Below are positions 16,646 through 25,146 of a stretch of 64,000 nucleotides of DNA, one piece after another. The notes under the pieces were generated by a model. It was not told the DNA's origin, ran no database searches, and saw only the letters and a program-made list of their open reading frames with translations. The stretch spans positions 873,501-937,500 of the forward strand of contig NZ_CP014167.1 of the NCBI RefSeq assembly GCF_001685395.1, written 5' to 3'. Origin of the DNA: Paenibacillus yonginensis (GTDB lineage Bacteria; Bacillota; Bacilli; Paenibacillales; Paenibacillaceae). Position 1 is the stretch's first letter; each line of letters starts with the position of its first letter. The position numbers and the translations under genes were made by a program.

Positions 16646-17410
16646 GTGGATAAAGGGAAAAAAACGATAAGACTGGATAAAATGCTGGGCCATATCGGCG
16701 TGGCTTCCCGGGCAGAGATCAAAAAGATGGTCAAACAGGGGCGCGTCACCGTGGATGGCTTAAAAGTCAAGGACAGCGGCCTGCAGGTGAATCCGGATCA
16801 AAGCCGAATCGAGGTCGATGGCGAGGCGGTGCTTTACCGCGAATACGTGTACCTGATGCTGCACAAACCAGCCGGGGTTGTTTCGGCAACCGAAGACAAC
16901 CGTGACAAAACGGTGATCGACTTGCTTCCGGATGAATATCGGACTTTCTCGCCGTTTCCGGTAGGACGGCTGGATAAGGACACGGAAGGGCTGCTGCTGC
17001 TGACCAACGACGGGGCGCTTTCTCATGAGCTGCTTTCTCCGCGCAAGCACGTCCCTAAAACCTATGAAGCGGACGTAGCAGGTGAAATCGGAGACAGCCA
17101 CAGGCAGCGTTTTGCGGCGGGCGTAGAGCTGGATGACGGCTACCTGACTAAACCAGCCGAGCTTCATGTGCTGGAGCATTATGAGAAAGACGGACAAAGC
17201 TGCTGCCGAATTTCATTGACCATAGTGGAAGGCAAATTCCATCAGGTCAAACGGATGTTTGAAGCGGTGGGCTCTAAAGTGCTCTATTTAAAAAGAGTAA
17301 GCATGGGAACGCTGACGCTTGATCCGGAGCTGCCGAAAGGCGCTTTTCGCGAGTTGACGGAGGAAGAGCTTTACCGGCTGCAGCATATTCATCAGAAAGA
17401 AAACCAATAG
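16646..17410 (+). CDS. Pseudouridine synthase, RsuA/RluB/RluE family
   Basis: About 254 residues. An S4 RNA-binding domain (residues about 7-65, RLDKMLGHIGVASRAEIKKM) precedes the catalytic domain with GRLDKDTEGLLLLTNDG, whose aspartate is the active residue. KFHQVKRMFEAVG follows. It isomerises a uridine in rRNA; the exact position cannot be read from sequence. The frame is open from 16526, but the GTG at 16646 is right, with GGAGGTG upstream within the end of the methyltransferase gene. A HAD phosphatase gene follows after 20 bp. Confidence 0.9.
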   Translation: MDKGKKTIRLDKMLGHIGVASRAEIKKMVKQGRVTVDGLKVKDSGLQVNPDQSRIEVDGEAVLYREYVYLMLHKPAGVVSATEDNRDKTVIDLLPDEYRTFSPFPVGRLDKDTEGLLLLTNDGALSHELLSPRKHVPKTYEADVAGEIGDSHRQRFAAGVELDDGYLTKPAELHVLEHYEKDGQSCCRISLTIVEGKFHQVKRMFEAVGSKVLYLKRVSMGTLTLDPELPKGAFRELTEEELYRLQHIHQKENQ

Positions 17411-17430
17411 GGCAGATAAGGAGTGAAGAG

Positions 17431-18249
17431 ATGAAATACCAACTGATCGCGCTTGATGTTGACGGTACGCTGCTGACGGATGATCATCAATTGACGGACG
17501 GAACGGCTGAAGCGATTCGCGCCGTGGCCGCGACAGGGGCGGAAATCGTCCTTTGTACAGGCCGGGCGCCGCAGAGCTCTATTCCCTACATGCAGGCATT
17601 GGGTCTGGAAGGCTCGATTATTACGCATAACGGGGCGGCTACGGTGGGGGTTAAGGGCGACCATTATACGGTCATTCATGAATTCCCGCTCGATTTGAAC
17701 GGCCTTCAGCCTTATTTCGATTACTGCAGAGAGAACGGCGTTCATTTCGACGTCAATACCACCTTTGAACTGTATGTTCCCGGGGCTGATCAGCTGGAAC
17801 AGGATGTGCTGGATATGTACCGGCAGTTTCTGATTACTCCTAAGAACCTGCCGCCTTTGAGCGAGTTCGCCGAGCCGGTTGTGAAAGTTACTGCCGCAGG
17901 CACCAAGGAATTTATGGATAAAGTCGAAGCGGATTGGAGTTTGTGGGATCAGCCTTTCAACATGCTGCGCAGCGGAGATTATTTCGTAGATCTGATGCAC
18001 AAGCAGTCCTCCAAGGGAGCGGCTTTGCAGCAATTGGCGGAGAAACGGGGAATTGCCCGTGAGAACATCATGGCCATAGGCAACTACTATAATGATCTTT
18101 CCATGCTGACTTATGCCGGATTAGGCATAGCTATGGACAATTCTCCTTTGGAGGTTAAAGCGGCTGCGGATGACGTAACGATGTCCAACAACGAAGAAGG
18201 CGTCAAGGCTGCACTTGAGAAATATTGCCTGAACCAGGCGGTCCTTTAA
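17431..18249 (+). CDS. Cof-type HAD-IIB phosphatase
   Basis: A 272-residue cytoplasmic haloacid-dehalogenase hydrolase. Motif I is ALDVDGTLLTDD with the nucleophile aspartate, motif II is CTGR, motif III includes SSKGAALQQLAEKRG and motif IV is IGNYYNDLSML. The C2B cap and the asparagine in motif IV fit the Cof/YidA group, which dephosphorylates sugar phosphates or nucleotides such as flavin or pyridoxal phosphates. The specific substrate is not predictable. GGAG precedes the ATG, and a strong terminator follows. Confidence 0.9.
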   Translation: MKYQLIALDVDGTLLTDDHQLTDGTAEAIRAVAATGAEIVLCTGRAPQSSIPYMQALGLEGSIITHNGAATVGVKGDHYTVIHEFPLDLNGLQPYFDYCRENGVHFDVNTTFELYVPGADQLEQDVLDMYRQFLITPKNLPPLSEFAEPVVKVTAAGTKEFMDKVEADWSLWDQPFNMLRSGDYFVDLMHKQSSKGAALQQLAEKRGIARENIMAIGNYYNDLSMLTYAGLGIAMDNSPLEVKAAADDVTMSNNEEGVKAALEKYCLNQAVL

Positions 18250-18266
18250 ACCAAAGGGACCTGATA

Positions 18267-18318
18267 GAAAAAGCAAAGAGACCGCGATCCAAAGATCGGT
18301 GGGTCTCTTTGCTTTTTC
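18267..18318. terminator. Rho-independent terminator after the HAD gene
   Basis: A long inverted repeat, GAAAAAGCAAAGAGACC with GGTCTCTTTGCTTTTTC, with A and T runs on the two sides. It can act in both directions. Confidence 0.85.
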
Positions 18319-18366
18319 TATACCTGCTGCAGACAGCTTATGCCGCCGTACATAAGGCAGCCATGC

Positions 18367-18462
18367 TTAAATGAGGAAAGTTCTCGAAATGATGACCAGC
18401 AAAATGAACAAAACCAGAATTGCGCCTGTCGAAGTCCAACCTCCGCCATAGACAGCACCCAT
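18367..18462 (-). CDS. YjcZ-family sporulation protein (tiny membrane protein)
   Basis: A 31-residue protein, MGAVYGGGWTSTGAILVLFI followed by LLVIISRTFLI. The Gly/Tyr-rich start and single hydrophobic helix are the hallmark of the tiny YjcZ/Tiny_TM_bacill family, which is expressed in sporulating Bacilli. A strong GGGAGG lies nine bases before the ATG. It stands alone between the HAD gene and the second methyltransferase. Confidence 0.8.
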   Translation of the reverse strand: MGAVYGGGWTSTGAILVLFILLVIISRTFLI

Positions 18463-18579
18463 AGTTAATTCCTCCCTTTAGGTGATTCCGCCTGATTGCT
18501 GCGGTATGGGATATTGTATGAAGGAATGGGTAAAGAGGAAGGGCGAAAGCCCGGATGGTTAGTCATTTATTTATTTTCC

Positions 18580-20016
18580 TTAATAGCCGGTTTGCCGCAG
18601 GCCTTTAGGATAATGATTTTTGAGCTGACCCCCGCTGCATTTGCCAAAGCCAATCGGATAGCCGTCCAGGGCAACGAGTGTCCAGCCCTGGAGAGAAGGT
18701 TCCACGGCCAGCACTTCCCCGCGCAGATAAGCCGCTGCTTCTGCGGAATCTGCAGCAAGATCCACGCAGCGGACGGCTTGTTCCCGGGCCAAGGCAAGCG
18801 CCAGCGCATGATCAGGCTCAAAACGCCCTTTCCGGGCAATGCCGAGCCGAAGGCCGGCCCGCGGAATTTTCAGCCCGCTCAGAAGGTCTGGAGTGAGCCG
18901 GAGCTCCTTGCCCTGCGGCAGCAGATAAAGAGCTTCGCCGAAAGCGGCAAGCCTGTCCGGATCAACGTCGAAACCGCGGGTCTGCTCCTTGATCCAGGCC
19001 AGGCAGGACTGAACAGCCTGCACTTCTTCGCTTCCTTTGGAGGCGGCTGCTTTGCCTATGGAACTGCGTGCGGGTTTTGAGGTTTTGGTTGTGCCCAGGA
19101 CTCGGCTGCTCTCGAGATGTTCCGGGCTGCCGGTATCCGGCAGGTTGGCCGGATGAGCGTCTGCGCGGTGAAGCAGCGCGACATAATGGCCTTCGCCGGC
19201 TTGCCGGTGGGGCCAGATCCTTTTCTCCTCGAGCAGTTCCATAAACGGATATTGCTCGAGCAGCCAGCGCATGTTCTCTTCATTCTCGGCCCGGTTGAAC
19301 GTACAGGTGGAATACGCCAGCATGCCGCCGGGCTTTAGCATTTTGACGGCATCGTGCAGAATGTCCCGCTGCCTGGCAGCGCACAGCTCCACCGCTTCCG
19401 GCGACCATTCCTCCACCGCGCGTTCATCCTTGCGGAACATGCCTTCCCCCGAGCAGGGCGCATCCAGCATAATCCGGTCATAGGCCAGGGGGAAACGGGC
19501 GGAAAGCTGATCTGGCGAAGCGTTGGTGACTAGGGCGTTCCGAACGCCCATCCGCTCGATGTTTTCGGCTAAAATTTTGGCGCGGGCCGGATGAATCTCA
19601 TTGGAGACAAGCAGGCCTTCGCCCTGCATTTTGGCGGCGATCTGCGTAGACTTGCCGCCGGGCGCTGCGGCCAGGTCCAGAACGGTCTCACCCGGTTTGG
19701 GGGCAAGGAGCTCGACGGCGGACATGGCGGATGGCTCTTGAATATAATAGAGACCCGCAGCATGGTAGGGGTGTTTGCCGGGCCGTCTATCTTCTGGATA
19801 ATAGAATCCGTCCGGGCACCAGGGAACAGGCTGAAGGCCAAACCTTTGTTGTAGCGTACTCATTAGGGGAGCATCGGGCGACACTTTCAGCGTATTGATG
19901 CGCAGGCCGTAAAGACGTTCAGCCGAATAGCTGCTCAGGAACGTCTTCGCTTCCCGGGCGCCAAGCATTTGGATCATTTGCTCCTGATAAGCGGAGGGCA
20001 GGGATACAGATGGCAT
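18580..20016 (-). CDS. RsmF-type rRNA (cytosine-C5) methyltransferase, copy 2
   Basis: A 478-residue paralogue of the protein encoded at 14995-16644. It has LDLAAAPGGKSTQIAAKM (SAM site), LDAPCSGEGMFRKDE (catalytic cysteine), STCTFNRAENEENM and the C-terminal PUA-like FGKCSGGQLKNHYPKG. The linker between the methyltransferase and RNA-binding parts is much shorter than in copy 1. Its own AAAGGAAC ribosome site precedes the ATG at 20016. The paralogues probably modify different cytosines, or one is redundant; nothing in the sequence decides. Confidence 0.88.
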   Translation of the reverse strand: MPSVSLPSAYQEQMIQMLGAREAKTFLSSYSAERLYGLRINTLKVSPDAPLMSTLQQRFGLQPVPWCPDGFYYPEDRRPGKHPYHAAGLYYIQEPSAMSAVELLAPKPGETVLDLAAAPGGKSTQIAAKMQGEGLLVSNEIHPARAKILAENIERMGVRNALVTNASPDQLSARFPLAYDRIMLDAPCSGEGMFRKDERAVEEWSPEAVELCAARQRDILHDAVKMLKPGGMLAYSTCTFNRAENEENMRWLLEQYPFMELLEEKRIWPHRQAGEGHYVALLHRADAHPANLPDTGSPEHLESSRVLGTTKTSKPARSSIGKAAASKGSEEVQAVQSCLAWIKEQTRGFDVDPDRLAAFGEALYLLPQGKELRLTPDLLSGLKIPRAGLRLGIARKGRFEPDHALALALAREQAVRCVDLAADSAEAAAYLRGEVLAVEPSLQGWTLVALDGYPIGFGKCSGGQLKNHYPKGLRQTGY

Positions 20017-20224
20017 GAAACAACAGTTCCTTTCACTTGAAGCTTCTCATTGGATCCATAAATTCGATCTCTCAGCAGTTTATCATAATGGACCCTGATC
20101 TCAAAAGAGGGAATGACGTCTGCTTCCCGGCATGGCATAATGAAAGTAAGAACAGAGATTAAACGACTAAACAACGATTGAACCTGACTGATTACTTATT
20201 AGGAAGTGAAAGGGGGACTATCCC

Positions 20225-21352
20225 TTGAAGCTGCTGCAAGCCCTTTTTTTCCCCCCGGAGCAACCGGGCGGCGTGTCCTCGATGATTCCTTATCTGCAGG
20301 AGCGTTTCACGCCCCCGCGCTGGGAAATGGATTTGTTCTCTATTCCGAGACGTGTCCGCATGAAAGGCAGCGGAGACGTTGTATTCCAAACCTTCGACTG
20401 GACCCCATACGCTTCAAGCCCGGTCGTGCAGAAATATGTGCAGACTTATCTGGATTATGTCTGGTGGACGAAACTTCGGATCGATAAGAAATATGATGTC
20501 ATTCATTCACATCATCCGATTGTCGGCATGGCTATGAAGGATGTATTCCCGGATGTACCCGTCATTCAGACCGTGCATTCCAGTTATGAGCGGGAGCTTA
20601 TATTAAACGGACGGATTCGGGAGAACGGCCCCGAACATCAATTTTTGGTCTCCTTGTACCGGGAACTAGAGCAGCGTACAGACCGCCTCGTGACGGTGTC
20701 TCATTCTTTCCGCAATTATATGGCTCCTTACGTCGATAGACCGCAGGACATTGCCGTGATTCCAAATGGATATGACGAGAAGCGATTTAAACCGGTGGCT
20801 CATGAAAATGAGGTTGCTCAGCTGGTCACCGTCTGCCGGCTGGTTCCGGCGAAAGGTCTTGATATTTTGCTTAAAGCCTGCGCCGAGCTGAAACAGAAAG
20901 GCCTGCCTTTTGTACTGCATCTTATCGGGGATGGTCCGAGCCGGACGGAGCTGGAAGCGCTGGCCCAGTCGCTCGGGATCTACGACGAAACGATCTTCTA
21001 CGGGTACACGCTGCATCCGGAGGAATTTATGCCCTTCTTCGATATCTTTGTTTTGCCCTCCCGCGCAGAGGCGTTTGGTTCGGTGTTTGCGGAGGCTGCC
21101 CTTTGTTCATTGGCTTTGGTGGGCAGCGAGGTCGGCGGGATTCCCGAGCAAATCGAGAACGGAATAAACGGATTGCTTGTTCCCCCGGAAGATCCTTCAG
21201 CTTTGGCGCTGGCGCTGGAGCAGCTGATCAACGACCCGGATTACCGGTATACGCTGGCCAGAGCTGCTTCAGAGCGGGCTAAATCGAAATATTCGCTCAA
21301 CCGGGCTGTACATGAGCTGAAGAAGATGTATCTGGAATTTAAGCCGTCCTAG
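20225..21352 (+). CDS. Glycosyltransferase family 4
   Basis: A 375-residue GT-B fold enzyme. The N-terminal acceptor half starts with LLQALFFPPEQPGGVSSMI and contains HSHHPIVGM. The nucleotide-sugar half holds TVCRLVPAKGLDILLKA and the EX7E region in LPSRAEAFGSVFAEAALCS. No membrane segment is present. The start is a TTG at 20225 behind AAAGGGGG. It is monocistronic. Relatives in Bacilli include spore-coat glycosyltransferases of the CotSA type, but cell-surface polysaccharide synthesis is equally possible. Confidence 0.85.
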   Translation: MKLLQALFFPPEQPGGVSSMIPYLQERFTPPRWEMDLFSIPRRVRMKGSGDVVFQTFDWTPYASSPVVQKYVQTYLDYVWWTKLRIDKKYDVIHSHHPIVGMAMKDVFPDVPVIQTVHSSYERELILNGRIRENGPEHQFLVSLYRELEQRTDRLVTVSHSFRNYMAPYVDRPQDIAVIPNGYDEKRFKPVAHENEVAQLVTVCRLVPAKGLDILLKACAELKQKGLPFVLHLIGDGPSRTELEALAQSLGIYDETIFYGYTLHPEEFMPFFDIFVLPSRAEAFGSVFAEAALCSLALVGSEVGGIPEQIENGINGLLVPPEDPSALALALEQLINDPDYRYTLARAASERAKSKYSLNRAVHELKKMYLEFKPS

Positions 21353-21398
21353 TGTAGTGGCGAATAGATCATGCTGGAGAATAAGCAAGCCGGTCTGT

Positions 21399-21440
21399 CC
21401 GGCCTCCCTGCTGGCAAGTCAACCGGGAGGCCGGCTTTCT
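21399..21440. terminator. Rho-independent terminator between converging genes
   Basis: The 10-bp inverted repeat CCGGCCTCCC / GGGAGGCCGG is followed by CTTTCTT. It lies between the glycosyltransferase gene and the YkvI-like gene coming from the right. Confidence 0.65.
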
Positions 21441-21468
21441 TGTGGTGAGCGCTCCCTTTTTTATGTGA

Positions 21469-22518
21469 TTAGCGTTTGGCTGTTAGAGACGGATTTCGAT
21501 AAAGGACCAGCATGACCGCCCACAGCAGGCTGAACAGGCCGAAGACCGGATAGAGCACCGAAAGCAGGGAACTGAATCCGATCTGGCTGGTCAAATAACA
21601 GAAACAGAGGATAAGGAGCGAAAGCCAGCGTTCCGGAATGTTCCACATCATCCGAATCTGCAGGGATACGCCGTAAATATCGGCCACAAACGTGCTGAAG
21701 ATTTCAAGGAAAATAAGAAGCACGTATACGAGCTGAACAGCCGTTCCGAGCTGCACGGCGATGTTGCCCATCGGGATCTCGAACTGGACAATGCCGGGCA
21801 TGTGGGCAGAGAGCGCAAAATGGCCGGCCATCAGCATAAAGCCGATGCCGAGTCCGCCGAGGATGCCTCCCCAAACCAGCACCTTGCGTTCTTTGATCTG
21901 GCTGCCGATCGGGACAAGCACCGCCTGAGCCATTGAAAGGTTAAAAGCGCCGTAAATGAACGGAGAAGCCCAGGTTTGCAGCGGGCTGCTGTCCGTTTCA
22001 AGACTTAAGAACCGCTGGGCGCCTGGAGTGCCGACTGTAGCTCCAATGATAATGATCGATAACGTAATCATCAGCGGAACGACAATCGAATTGAGCTGCA
22101 GAATCGCGTTCATGCCTTTGCCCAGCAGCAAATAAGTGCCGATCAAGGTAATCCATAAGCCAAGCTGGTAAGAGAGGCCTAAATGCTCCATGAATACAGA
22201 GCCGGCTCCGGCAAGCATGACACTGTTGACGCCAAGCAGGACAACCAGCGTAAACAAGCTGATCCACCAGCCGATCCGGCGGCCAAACAATTTCCGGTTC
22301 AGGTCTTCATAAGAGCTGGCCCCGATGTCATGAGCGAGCAGCATCATTTTGGTACCCAGCCAGATAAACAGCAGTGTAGCCAGCAGGATAGTCACGACGC
22401 CCCATTTGCCGTATTGGGTGAAAAACTGCAGAATTTCCCGTCCGGTAGCAAAACCTGCACCGACGATCGTGCCGATATAAGTGAAAGCAACTTGCAAAAC
22501 CTTGGCGGCGTTCCTCAT
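21469..22518 (-). CDS. YkvI-family membrane protein (APC-type transporter fold)
   Basis: About 349 residues with ten or more hydrophobic helices. It opens with AFTYIGTIVGAGFATGREI, the unwound first helix typical of the LeuT/APC superfamily and of the uncharacterised YkvI family in Bacilli. A transport function is likely; the substrate is unknown. The frame reaches 22566, but ATG 22518 (MRNAAKVLQ) has AAGGAGG eight bases upstream. It stands divergently from the DedA gene. Confidence 0.82.
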   Translation of the reverse strand: MRNAAKVLQVAFTYIGTIVGAGFATGREILQFFTQYGKWGVVTILLATLLFIWLGTKMMLLAHDIGASSYEDLNRKLFGRRIGWWISLFTLVVLLGVNSVMLAGAGSVFMEHLGLSYQLGLWITLIGTYLLLGKGMNAILQLNSIVVPLMITLSIIIIGATVGTPGAQRFLSLETDSSPLQTWASPFIYGAFNLSMAQAVLVPIGSQIKERKVLVWGGILGGLGIGFMLMAGHFALSAHMPGIVQFEIPMGNIAVQLGTAVQLVYVLLIFLEIFSTFVADIYGVSLQIRMMWNIPERWLSLLILCFCYLTSQIGFSSLLSVLYPVFGLFSLLWAVMLVLYRNPSLTAKR

Positions 22519-22689
22519 GGTTGTTCCTCCTTGAATAAAGGACTGGCCGATCCTCGGCACAGGCATACATGTTAGTACAAGTTATGTTCTAGATGGCCTG
22601 GACATGACTTCTGCCTGTCCTTTTTGCCAAGCGAATTCAAAAAGGATTACAATGACTTAGGTTCTCCATATAGAAAGGAGGGGTTGGCA

Positions 22690-23292
22690 TTGAGCGGTAT
22701 AATGTCCTATATAGCCCAGTACGGGTATCTGGCGATGTTTGGGCTGCTCGCACTGGGGTTTATGGGAATTCCGGTTCCGGATGAAACATTGGTCATCATG
22801 TTTGGGGGCCTGACGGCTGAAGGACATTTCAAATTTGGCCTGGCGCTGGCGGTTACCTTCCTGGGCAGCATGACCGGCATGCTGTTTAGCTACGGGCTCG
22901 GACGGGGAATTGGCAAACCTCTCCTGGACAAGTACGGAAAATGGATCATGATCACCCCGAAACGGCTTGCCTCTACCGAAACCTGGTTCGCCAAATATGG
23001 CAGCTGGAGCGTGCTGTTCGGCTATTTTGTGCCGGGATTAAGACAGGTCACCTCTTATCTCGCCGGCGTATATCGCCTGAGTCTCCGGGTTTATCTGACC
23101 TATGCTGGAGTCGGTGCCGCTATCTGGTGTACGGGATTTATGTATATTGGCCATACGTTTGGACGGCATTGGCGAAGTGTAGCTTATTTCGTCCATATCC
23201 ATGTCTGGCGGATTTCGCTTGCCGCAGCCGCTTTTCTGATTGTAGCGTGGATTCTTCACATGCTCTGGAAGAGAACGAATAAGGAATCGTAG
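22690..23292 (+). CDS. DedA-family membrane protein
   Basis: About 200 residues. It shows MGIPVPDETLVIMFGGL and, in the middle, GYFVPGLRQVTSYLAGVYR, the F-x-R-x-x-P-G-x-R-like core of DedA proteins, with four or five membrane helices. The family includes phospholipid and undecaprenyl-phosphate flippases. The start is a TTG at 22690 six bases after AGGAGGGG; the frame is open further upstream. The basic C-terminus (LWKRTNKES) is cytoplasmic. Confidence 0.88.
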   Translation: MSGIMSYIAQYGYLAMFGLLALGFMGIPVPDETLVIMFGGLTAEGHFKFGLALAVTFLGSMTGMLFSYGLGRGIGKPLLDKYGKWIMITPKRLASTETWFAKYGSWSVLFGYFVPGLRQVTSYLAGVYRLSLRVYLTYAGVGAAIWCTGFMYIGHTFGRHWRSVAYFVHIHVWRISLAAAAFLIVAWILHMLWKRTNKES

Positions 23293-23319
23293 AATCGCTG
23301 GGAAATTGAAAATTATAGG

Positions 23320-23348
23320 TTGCTGGCCGCGTGGCATTATGGTATTTT
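23320..23348 (+). promoter_or_regulatory. Possible promoter of xpt
   Basis: TTGCTG and TATTTT are separated by 17 bp, ending 37 bases before the xpt start. It is a moderate match to the sigma-A consensus, and there is too little space for a riboswitch. Confidence 0.35.
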
Positions 23349-23385
23349 ACAGAAAAGCATCGGCTTAGAAGTAGGAGGAACTTAA

Positions 23386-23958
23386 ATGGAACTGTTGAAA
23401 CAAAAAATTATAGAGCAGGGCGTTGTGGTGTCGGATCAGGTTTTGCTGCTGGATGCGATCCTGAATGAGCAGGTGGATCCTGAACTGACGATGGAAATGG
23501 GCAAAGCCTTTGCCGCTATTTTTAAAGAAGAAGGCATTACCCGCGTGGTTACCGTGGAATCCTCCGGCATTGCCGTTGCTTTTGCTACTGCTTATGAACT
23601 TGGAGTGCCGATGGTGTTTGCGCGCCGGAAGAAGACGCTGCTTGCCGACCCGGACTCTTATGTGGAGCGCGTGCCTTCTTTTACCAAAGGGATTGTGACC
23701 GATCTGCTGCTGTCGCGTAAATTCCTGAAAGCTGACGATCGGGTGCTGTTTATCGACGACATTATTGCCAATGGAGATGCAGCCAAAGGGCTGATTAAAA
23801 TTATCGAACGTTCGGGTGCAAGCTTGTCCGGTGTAGGGATTGTAGTGGAAAAATGCTTCCAGCAGGGCGCCAAAACGCTGCGCGAGCAGGGCATACGAGT
23901 GGAATCGCTGGCTAAAATCGCCTCGTTGGAGGGCGGTACCGTCCATTTTGCCGAATAA
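23386..23958 (+). CDS. xpt: Xanthine phosphoribosyltransferase
   Basis: A 190-residue type I phosphoribosyltransferase that converts xanthine plus PRPP to XMP in purine salvage. The PRPP loop is VLFIDDIIANGDAAKG (about residues 121-136). VTVESSGIAVAFATAYELGV and FARRKKTLL are the Xpt-specific hood and active-site parts, and the length equals B. subtilis Xpt. AGGAGG precedes ATG 23386. In B. subtilis xpt is co-transcribed with pbuX behind a guanine riboswitch. Here it stands alone, and the 93-bp upstream gap shows no purine aptamer. Confidence 0.92.
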   Translation: MELLKQKIIEQGVVVSDQVLLLDAILNEQVDPELTMEMGKAFAAIFKEEGITRVVTVESSGIAVAFATAYELGVPMVFARRKKTLLADPDSYVERVPSFTKGIVTDLLLSRKFLKADDRVLFIDDIIANGDAAKGLIKIIERSGASLSGVGIVVEKCFQQGAKTLREQGIRVESLAKIASLEGGTVHFAE

Positions 23959-24067
23959 TCCGGGAGCTGGAGAGAAGTTAGGCTGAAGACCAATTTTTGC
24001 TTCGTTCTTTGCAGGTCAGGCTTTTTCCGATATAATAAAGAATAGCTAGAGAGGGGAGGCAATAACA

Positions 24068-24403
24068 ATGGGGAAAGAACCAAATGCCGAGTTTTTTATT
24101 GAAAAGCTGCAAGCTGCCAAAGTTACGTTCGAAAGAGCGTTGGACTGTAAACATACCGAATTCGATGATCTCTATCCCTATATGCTGGAACATCCTCAAT
24201 TTTTCTGGTACAAACGTTATGTGGGTTGGTCAGAGCTGTTAACCATCGCCGGCCTCTGCGAAGAGCTGTCCTACCCATGGAGAGACTTATTCACTCCGCA
24301 ACAAGTAGGGTATATCGAGCAGAGAGTGATGTCTGCGAAGGTGCTTGACTTCTGGTTTGAGAAGAATGACAGCAAGGAACATGCGCAAGCAGATCAGAAA
24401 TAA
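24068..24403 (+). CDS. Hypothetical protein, 111 residues
   Basis: A soluble acidic protein rich in aromatic residues (WYKRYVGWSEL, LDFWFEK), predicted mostly helical, with a single internal CEELSYPW segment. GGGGAGG lies about nine bases before ATG 24068 and a perfect terminator follows, so it is a monocistronic real gene. I do not recognise a family. The two cysteines (about residues 30 and 69) are not arranged as a known metal site. Confidence 0.7.
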   Translation: MGKEPNAEFFIEKLQAAKVTFERALDCKHTEFDDLYPYMLEHPQFFWYKRYVGWSELLTIAGLCEELSYPWRDLFTPQQVGYIEQRVMSAKVLDFWFEKNDSKEHAQADQK

Positions 24404-24447
24404 GGAAATGTCGGTTTAGGCAAGGGCATTTATTGAATTTCATACAA

Positions 24448-24481
24448 AGACCTAAATGGCGTTCCATTTAGGTCTTTTTTT
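24448..24481 (+). terminator. Rho-independent terminator
   Basis: The 12-bp perfect inverted repeat AGACCTAAATGG / CCATTTAGGTCT has a four-base loop and a T run. Confidence 0.88.
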
Positions 24482-24520
24482 GCGGGAAGAGAGCAGGCTT
24501 ATACAAAAGGAGGGAAAGAA

Positions 24521-24751
24521 ATGATCAGCGATGAGCAGCTAAACGCCTACCGTCTGTCCGGAGAACGGATTCGGGTTGTCCGGGATGCGCTGGAGAGCAA
24601 CGATGTCAATGGCATCGTGGTGGCTTGGGACGCTACCCATGTCATGATCCGCAAACGCAACCGGAAGATCGTCAAGCTGGACCGGAACTATAGCTACCGG
24701 CCGTTTGACGAGCCGAGAGAAGCCGGGGAGAGCAAGCAGGAGAACGAATAA
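24521..24751 (+). CDS. Hypothetical small protein, possible small beta-barrel
   Basis: A 76-residue protein with a helical N-terminus and a central strand-rich part (GIVVAWDATHVMIRKRNRKI, then VKLDRNYSYRP), ending in a charged, disordered tail. The alternating pattern looks like an SH3- or Sm-like small barrel, but this is impression only. AGGAGGGA lies eight bases before ATG 24521. It has its own terminator. I do not recognise the family. Confidence 0.65.
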   Translation: MISDEQLNAYRLSGERIRVVRDALESNDVNGIVVAWDATHVMIRKRNRKIVKLDRNYSYRPFDEPREAGESKQENE

Positions 24752-24804
24752 GCCGGCCAGCAGGCAGGCTAAGGGCAGGCTCGAGGATGTTAAAGTTAAA
24801 GGAC

Positions 24805-24840
24805 AAGCCTTTGCTGCCGGTGGGCGGAAAGGCTTTTTTT
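24805..24840 (+). terminator. Rho-independent terminator
   Basis: AAGCCTTTGCTGCC pairs with GGCGGAAAGGCTT, with small mismatches, followed by a run of Ts. Confidence 0.7.
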
Positions 24841-24850
24841 CTTTTGATTG

Positions 24851-24879
24851 TTGCAAAGTTGCTTGAGATATGATATATT
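24851..24879 (+). promoter_or_regulatory. Promoter of tRNA-Leu
   Basis: TTGCAA at 24851-24856 and TATATT at 24874-24879 have a 17-bp spacer. Transcription would begin near 24886, about 28 bases before the mature tRNA. Confidence 0.55.
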
Positions 24880-24913
24880 ATTTCTTGTCGCTACTATTGG
24901 ACACTACAAATAT

Positions 24914-24997
24914 GCGGTTGTGGCGGAATTGGCAGACGCGCACGGTTCAGGTCCGTGTGGGCTAACCCCCGTGGAGGTTCGAGTCCTCTCAACCGCA
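24914..24997 (+). tRNA. tRNA-Leu (anticodon CAG)
   Basis: 84 nt. The acceptor stem GCGGTTG pairs with CAACCGC, discriminator A at 24997. The D-arm has TGGCGGAATTGGCAGA. The anticodon arm is CACGG-TTCAGGT-CCGTG, giving anticodon CAG. A long variable arm and the T-arm with GGTTCGAGTCC follow. CCA is not encoded. The long variable arm and A73 are leucine identity features. Confidence 0.95.
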
Positions 24998-25010
24998 TTG
25001 CTCAAACCGA

Positions 25011-25047
25011 AAAGCTCTTGAATTCTTCTGTAGAATTCAAGAGCTTT
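25011..25047 (+). terminator. Rho-independent terminator of the tRNA gene
   Basis: A 15-bp perfect inverted repeat (AAAGCTCTTGAATTC / GAATTCAAGAGCTTT) with a 7-base loop and a T run. Confidence 0.88.
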
Positions 25048-25146
25048 TTTTGTTATTTAGGATCGGTCATACATGTGGGAATGAAAAACGATATGCCTGA
25101 ATGAGAAAGAGCCTCTTTTTGACTTGTTGCCCTGAATATAGGTGGG

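Noticed and set aside
23293..23385. Guanine riboswitch before xpt, as in Bacillus subtilis
   Set aside because: Only 93 bp are available and the conserved aptamer loops are not present.
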